Assembly: GCF_001424195.1 (NCBI RefSeq)
Contig: NZ_LMOO01000005.1
Coordinates: 361,646 to 425,645 of the forward strand
Length of the DNA: 64,000 bases
Direction of reading: 5' to 3'
Origin: Cellulomonas sp. Leaf334
GTDB taxonomy: Bacteria; Actinomycetota; Actinomycetes; Actinomycetales; Cellulomonadaceae
A program made the translations under genes and the position numbers. The notes beneath the pieces were generated by a model. That model saw only the letters and a list, made by a program, of their open reading frames with translations. It had not been told where the DNA came from and ran no database searches. The stretch's first letter is position 1; each line of letters begins with the position of its first letter. Shown in pieces: positions 59,847-64,000 of this stretch.

Positions 59847-60233
59847 ATGCGCAACGGCTTCGACATCTACCGCGTGGGCTCGGACCCGAAGCACCAGGAG
59901 CCACAGAGCCCCTGGGGATGGACGCCCCGCCGCGGCGAGGTGCCCACCGGTGAGACGGTCGTGCAGGACCACGACTACTCGCTGACGTACACCGGCAACG
60001 ACCCGCTGCTGGCCGCCGCGTTCGCTCGCGGCGCCCGGCTCAAGGAGATCGTGACGATGTGGCCCGAGCTCTCGTTCTACCCGTCGACGGCCGGGGGCTT
60101 CCTCCCCGACGGCAACATCTTCCCGATCCGCGGCGACTACAAGCCGCCGAGCGGGCTCAGCGCCCTGCGGTCCAAGCTCAACGGTCGGCGCTCGTCGGGT
60201 GCGCACGCGGCGGAGGCCGCCACCCAGCCCTGA
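59847..60233 (+). CDS. Conserved-looking 128-residue protein, unknown function
   Basis: The ATG at 59847 is eight bases after GAGGAGG. The product has no signal peptide or clear domain; it is rich in Pro and aromatic residues (QSPWGWTPRRGEVPTG, VTMWPELSFYPSTAGGFLPD) and ends in a basic/Ala tail. The codon usage is that of a real gene. I do not recognise the family. Confidence 0.6.
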   Translation: MRNGFDIYRVGSDPKHQEPQSPWGWTPRRGEVPTGETVVQDHDYSLTYTGNDPLLAAAFARGARLKEIVTMWPELSFYPSTAGGFLPDGNIFPIRGDYKPPSGLSALRSKLNGRRSSGAHAAEAATQP

Positions 60234-60295
60234 CGCGACCGCGTGCTCTCCGTGCGTGAGAATGGGTCCAGACCCGTCCGCGAACAGGAGCACCC

Positions 60296-61630
60296 GTGAC
60301 CCTCGAGCACGCCCCGCGCGTCGCCATGCTCTCGGTGCACACGTCCCCTCTGGACCAGCCCGGGACCGGCGACGCGGGCGGCATGAACGTGTACGTCATC
60401 GAGCTCGCACGCGCCCTCGCGGCCCGCGGTGCGCGCGTGGAGATCTTCACGCGCGCGACGTCGTCGGACCAGCCGGAGACGGTGCTGCTGCCCGGATCCG
60501 ACGCGCTCGGGCGCCCCATCGCCGGCGACGCCGCGCGCACGGTCCTGCTGGCCGACGAGGTCGGTCCCGGCGTGACGCCGCCGATCCTGGTGCACCACGT
60601 CCCCGCGGGCCCGTTCGAGCGGCTCGACAAGAACGACCTGCCGGGCGTCCTGTGCGGGATGGCTGCGGGCCTGCTGCGCTGGGAGGCCGCGCGCCGGCCC
60701 GGCTGGTACGACGTGGTGCACTCCCACTACTGGCTCTCCGGGCAGGTCGGGCAGATCGCGGCGGACCGGTGGGAGGTCCCGCTGGTGCACACCGCGCACA
60801 CGCTGGCCCGGGTGAAGAACGCGTCGCTGGCCCCCGGTGACACCCCCGAGCCCACCGCGCGTGTGGTCGGCGAGGAGCAGCTGGTCGAGCAGGCCGACGC
60901 CCTCGTGGCCAGCACCCCGGTCGAGGCCGAGGAGCTGGTCGAGCTCTACGGCGCCGACCCCGCCCGCGTCCACGTCGTCGAGCCGGGCGTGGACCTGGAC
61001 CGTTTCGTGCCGGGCGACCGGGTGGAGGCGCGCCGCACGCTGGGCCTGCCCACCGACCGCCAGATCGTCCTCTTCGCCGGCCGCGTCCAGGCCCTGAAGG
61101 CCCCGGACGTGCTGGTCAGCGCGCTGGGCGTGCTGCGCGCCACCGGGCGGCCGGTCCCCCTGCTGGTGGTGCTCGGCGGTCCGTCGGGCCGGTCCAGCGC
61201 CGTCAAGGAGCTCGAGGCGCTCGCGTCCATGGCGGGAGTCCCCGACGACGTCGTCGTGCACGCGCCGGCCGACCGCGACACGCTCGCGCGCTGGTACCAC
61301 GCGGCCGACGTGGTCGCGATGCCGTCGCGCAGCGAGTCGTTCGGGCTGGTCGCCGCCGAGGCGCAGGCCAGCGGCGTCCCCGTGATCGCGGCGTGCGTCG
61401 GCGGGCTGCGCACGATCGTCGACCACGACGTGTCCGGCCGGCTGGTCCGCGGGCACGACCCCGAGGTGTGGGCCGACGTGATCGCCGACGTGCTGGCGTC
61501 GTCCGAGGACCGCGCCCGGTACGCGGTGGGCGCGCGCCAGGTGGCGGAGCGGTTCGGCTGGGACACCACCGCCGACCAGATGCTGAAGGTGTACTCGGTG
61601 GCCGGTGAGGTCCGGCAGTCCCGCGTCTGA
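60296..61630 (+). CDS. mshA: D-inositol-3-phosphate glycosyltransferase (mycothiol synthesis)
   Basis: MshA transfers GlcNAc from UDP-GlcNAc to 1L-inositol-1-phosphate, the first step of mycothiol. The 444-residue GT-B glycosyltransferase (GT4) has the UDP/inositol loop [31 protein letters not shown] and the E-x7-E region [17 protein letters not shown]. The GTG start has CAGGAG seven bases upstream. Mycothiol explains the thiol-dependent isomerase-like protein earlier in the window. Confidence 0.95.
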   Translation: MTLEHAPRVAMLSVHTSPLDQPGTGDAGGMNVYVIELARALAARGARVEIFTRATSSDQPETVLLPGSDALGRPIAGDAARTVLLADEVGPGVTPPILVHHVPAGPFERLDKNDLPGVLCGMAAGLLRWEAARRPGWYDVVHSHYWLSGQVGQIAADRWEVPLVHTAHTLARVKNASLAPGDTPEPTARVVGEEQLVEQADALVASTPVEAEELVELYGADPARVHVVEPGVDLDRFVPGDRVEARRTLGLPTDRQIVLFAGRVQALKAPDVLVSALGVLRATGRPVPLLVVLGGPSGRSSAVKELEALASMAGVPDDVVVHAPADRDTLARWYHAADVVAMPSRSESFGLVAAEAQASGVPVIAACVGGLRTIVDHDVSGRLVRGHDPEVWADVIADVLASSEDRARYAVGARQVAERFGWDTTADQMLKVYSVAGEVRQSRV

Positions 61631-61679
61631 GGGTCGGACGTCCCGGGACGTCTCCGTGGGCCTGCGGCAGGATAGACCC

Positions 61680-62420
61680 ATGACCTACACCCTCGTGCTG
61701 CTCCGCCACGGCGAGAGCGAGTGGAACGCCAAGAACCTGTTCACCGGCTGGGTCGACGTGCCCCTCTCGGAGAAGGGCACCGCGGAGGCCGTCCGCGGCG
61801 GGACGCTGCTGACCGACGCGGGCGTGCTGCCGGACGTCGTGCACACGTCGCTGCTGCGCCGGGCGATCACCACCGCGAACCTCGCGCTCGACGCCGCCGA
61901 CCGGCACTGGATCCCCGTGAAGCGCTCCTGGCGCCTGAACGAGCGCCACTACGGCGCGCTCCAGGGCAAGGACAAGAAGCAGACGCTCGAGGAGTACGGC
62001 GAGGAGCAGTTCATGCTCTGGCGCCGGTCCTACGACTTCCCGCCGCCGGACATCGAGCTCGGCTCGGAGTTCTCGCAGGACGCGGACCCGCGCTACGCCG
62101 GCGAGCCCATCCCGCGCGCCGAGGCGCTCGAGCAGGTCCTCGTCCGCGCGCTGCCGTACTGGGAGTCGGACATCGTCCCCGACCTGCGCTCGGGCAAGAC
62201 CGTCCTGGTCGCGGCGCACGGCAACTCGATCCGCGCCCTGGTCAAGCACCTGGACGACGTCGACAGCAGCACCATCGCCGGCATCAACATCCCGACCGGC
62301 ATCCCGCTGCTCTACACGCTCGACGAGGAGACGCTGAAGCCCACCAACCCGGGCGGCACGTACCTGGACCCGGAGGCCGCGGCGGAAGCCATCAAGGCGG
62401 TCGCCAACCAGGGCCGCTGA
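61680..62420 (+). CDS. gpmA: 2,3-bisphosphoglycerate-dependent phosphoglycerate mutase
   Basis: GpmA interconverts 3- and 2-phosphoglycerate in glycolysis. The 246-residue enzyme has [10 protein letters not shown] with the phospho-histidine, [13 protein letters not shown], and [22 protein letters not shown] hexamer ending six bases upstream suggests a leaderless ATG. A long palindrome (copy G) follows the stop as the terminator. Confidence 0.96.
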   Translation: MTYTLVLLRHGESEWNAKNLFTGWVDVPLSEKGTAEAVRGGTLLTDAGVLPDVVHTSLLRRAITTANLALDAADRHWIPVKRSWRLNERHYGALQGKDKKQTLEEYGEEQFMLWRRSYDFPPPDIELGSEFSQDADPRYAGEPIPRAEALEQVLVRALPYWESDIVPDLRSGKTVLVAAHGNSIRALVKHLDDVDSSTIAGINIPTGIPLLYTLDEETLKPTNPGGTYLDPEAAAEAIKAVANQGR

Positions 62421-62435
62421 CCCCTCTTCTTCACG

Positions 62436-62479
62436 ACGTCCGAGGAAGTGAGCGCTCTGACGCTCGCTTCCTCGGACGT
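62436..62479 (+). terminator. Type II palindrome, copy G, probable gpmA terminator
   Basis: ACGTCCGAGGAAGTGAGCG (62436-62454) pairs with CGCTCGCTTCCTCGGACGT (62461-62479) with one mismatch in 19; loop CTCTGA. It begins 15 bp after the gpmA stop. Confidence 0.85.
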
Positions 62480-62539
62480 TGCTGTCTGACCGGACCTCCG
62501 GACATGCCCGGGGGGTCCGGGTCTGATTGACTCCGAAGC

Positions 62540-64000
62540 ATGACGATGCCGTCTTTCGAGGACACCTCCGACTTCGACGACGCCGAGCGGGGGAAGATCG
62601 CCGACATCCCCTCCGAGCGGATCCTGGGCGCCGACGGCCACGTCGTCTGGGACCCGCAGCGGTACGACTTCCTGACGGGGGACTGCCCGCCGACCGTCCA
62701 CCCGAGCCTCTGGCGGCAGTCCCGGCTCGCCGCGATCGGGGGTCTCTTCGAGGTCGTCGAGGGCATCTACCAGGTGCGCCAGTACGACCTGTCCAACATG
62801 TCCTTCATCGAGGGCGACGAGGGCGTGATCGTCGTCGACACCCTCACCGCCACCGAGACGGCGGCCGCCGCCCTCGCGCTCTACCGGTCCCACCGCGGCG
62901 ACCGTCCCGTGACGGGCGTCGTCATCACGCACTCGCACGCGGACCACTACGGCGGCATGGCGGCGGTGATCGACGAGGGGGTCCCCGTCCTCGCGCCCGA
63001 GGGCCTGGTCGAGCACGCCGTCTCCGAGAACGTGTACGCCGGGTCGGCGATGTCCCGCAGAGCCGTCTACATGTACGCGTCCGACCTCGTCCCCGGGGCC
63101 GAGGGGCAGGTGGGCAGCGGGCTCGGCACGACCAACTCGAACGGCACGCTCTCGCTGGTCACCCCGACGGTCGACGTCACGGAGACCGGGTTCGAGCAGA
63201 CGGTCGACGGCGTCCGCATGGTGTTCCAGGTGACTCCGGGGACGGAGGCTCCCTCCGAGATGAACGTCTGGTTCCCCGACCACAAGGCGCTCTGCATGGC
63301 CGAGAACGCCACCCACACGCTGCACAACCTGCTCACGCTGCGCGGCGCCCAGGTGCGCGACCCGCGGAACTGGTCGCGCTACCTGCACGAGGCGCTCGAC
63401 CTGTGGGGCGACCAGGCCGACGTCGTGTTCGCCTCGCACCACTGGCCGACGTGGGGCACCGAGCGGATCAGGAGCTTCCTGTCGACGCAGCGTGACCTGT
63501 ACCAGTACCTGCACGACCAGACGCTCCGCCTGGCGAACCAGGGTCTCACCGGCATGGAGATCGCCGAGGTCTTCGAGCTGTCACCGGGACTGGAGCAGGC
63601 GTGGAACGCGCGGGGCTACTACGGGTCGGTCAGCCACAACGTGAAGGCGGTGTACCAGCGCTACCTCGGCTGGTTCGACGGCAACCCGGCCCACCTGTGG
63701 GAGCTGCCGCCCGAGAAGGAGGGGGCGCGGATCATCGCGCTCGCGGGTGGTGCCGACAAGGCGCTCGATGCCGTCGAGTCCCTGCTGGCCACGGGCGACA
63801 CCGACGACCTGCGCTGGGCGACCACCCTGGCCAGCCACGTCGTGTTCGGCGGCGGCGACGACGCCCGGGCGCGTGATCTGCTGGCCGCCGCGATGACCCG
63901 GTTGGGGCACGGCGCCGAGAACGCGACGTGGCGCAACTTCTACCTGCGGGGTGCCGAGGAGCTGCTCGGGGGGATCGCGGCGCCGCCCCCGGACCTGTCG
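62540..64000 (+). CDS. Alkylsulfatase-type metallo-beta-lactamase (SdsA1-like), C-terminus cut by the window edge
   Basis: The 487 codons present match the type III alkylsulfatase family: an N-terminal extension (ADIPSERILGADGHVVWDPQ), the metallo-beta-lactamase metal motif THSHADHYGG with His131, His133, Asp135 and His136, AENATHTLHNLL, FASHHWPTWG, then the alkyl-SCP2-dimerisation region (LGWFDGNPAHLWELPPE). The C-terminal sulfatase/SCP2 domain is incomplete at base 64000. These enzymes cleave long-chain alkyl sulfates such as SDS. No signal peptide is seen. ATG 62540 opens MTMPSFEDTSDF. Confidence 0.9.
   Translation, partial: MTMPSFEDTSDFDDAERGKIADIPSERILGADGHVVWDPQRYDFLTGDCPPTVHPSLWRQSRLAAIGGLFEVVEGIYQVRQYDLSNMSFIEGDEGVIVVDTLTATETAAAALALYRSHRGDRPVTGVVITHSHADHYGGMAAVIDEGVPVLAPEGLVEHAVSENVYAGSAMSRRAVYMYASDLVPGAEGQVGSGLGTTNSNGTLSLVTPTVDVTETGFEQTVDGVRMVFQVTPGTEAPSEMNVWFPDHKALCMAENATHTLHNLLTLRGAQVRDPRNWSRYLHEALDLWGDQADVVFASHHWPTWGTERIRSFLSTQRDLYQYLHDQTLRLANQGLTGMEIAEVFELSPGLEQAWNARGYYGSVSHNVKAVYQRYLGWFDGNPAHLWELPPEKEGARIIALAGGADKALDAVESLLATGDTDDLRWATTLASHVVFGGGDDARARDLLAAAMTRLGHGAENATWRNFYLRGAEELLGGIAAPPPDLS

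Overview
The window is very GC-rich, has dense, mostly GTG/ATG-started genes with frequent 4-bp start/stop overlaps, and carries actinobacterial hallmarks: mshA (mycothiol), a mycothiol-dependent maleylpyruvate isomerase-like protein, lsr2, a DUF2342 metalloprotease and the order tilS-hpt-ftsH-folE-folP-folBK. The secreted GH10 xylanase, the GH3 enzyme and the xylose genes point to a plant-polysaccharide degrader of the Cellulomonas type (genus is an inference; no rRNA gene is present). I see no rRNA, tRNA, CRISPR array, integrase or insertion sequence.

Layout. 1-9.2 kb: a secreted subtilase cut by the left edge, an isoaspartyl methyltransferase-like gene divergent from a GMC oxidoreductase, a small HTH protein, a VanY-type peptidase, an AAA ATPase, OsmC and a septum-formation-type lipoprotein. 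9.4-17.9 kb: a FAD/Fe-S D-lactate dehydrogenase-like fusion, a small thiamine-binding-type protein, an unusual nuclease-like/RAMA-like protein, then a minus-strand group of two alpha/beta hydrolases, a quinone-oxidoreductase-like MDR and a DinB-fold protein. 17.9-20.7 kb: metY-metX behind a candidate Met/Cys leader peptide. 21-24.2 kb: an NlpC/P60 hydrolase, a DUF559 nuclease-like gene bracketed by palindrome pairs, and ppa. 24.3-40.1 kb: a long plus-strand housekeeping run: dacB, DUF2342 protease, tilS, hpt, ftsH, folE, folP, folB-folK fusion, DUF3180, two bacterial PH proteins, DUF2520 protein, panC, panD, nadB. 40.2-45.0 kb: a 1593-residue xylanase with a deacetylase-like domain, lying between nadB and nadC. 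45.1-48.1 kb: nadC, lysS, a 62-aa membrane protein and lsr2. 48.2-52.2 kb: xylB and xylA, divergent from a ROK regulator. 52.3-59.8 kb: a 52-aa protein, a lactonase, a DUF899 protein and a 1680-residue GH3 enzyme. 59.8-64 kb: a 128-aa unknown, mshA, gpmA and an alkylsulfatase-type metallo-beta-lactamase cut by the right edge.

The genes combine into a few themes. Xylan is cut outside the cell by the xylanase and oligosaccharides by the GH3 enzyme; xylose then enters through XylA/XylB under the ROK regulator. Folate, pantothenate (panC/panD plus a DUF2520 protein that may stand in for ketopantoate reductase) and NAD (nadB/nadC) form a cofactor block. Several proteins act on the cell wall (VanY, NlpC/P60, DacB).

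The most unusual signals are not single genes. First, a dispersed family of palindromes with shared ACGTCCG/CGGACGT ends sits between genes in at least ten copies, often as close pairs, and two pairs bracket the DUF559 gene. Second, many genes appear leaderless: a TAnnnT-like hexamer ends 6-8 nt before the start codon, twice overlapping the stop codon of the gene before, and twice forming divergent -10 elements that share one TA. Third, there is a promoter-like arrangement that would make a seven-codon M-S-R-R-M-C-R leader peptide upstream of metY.
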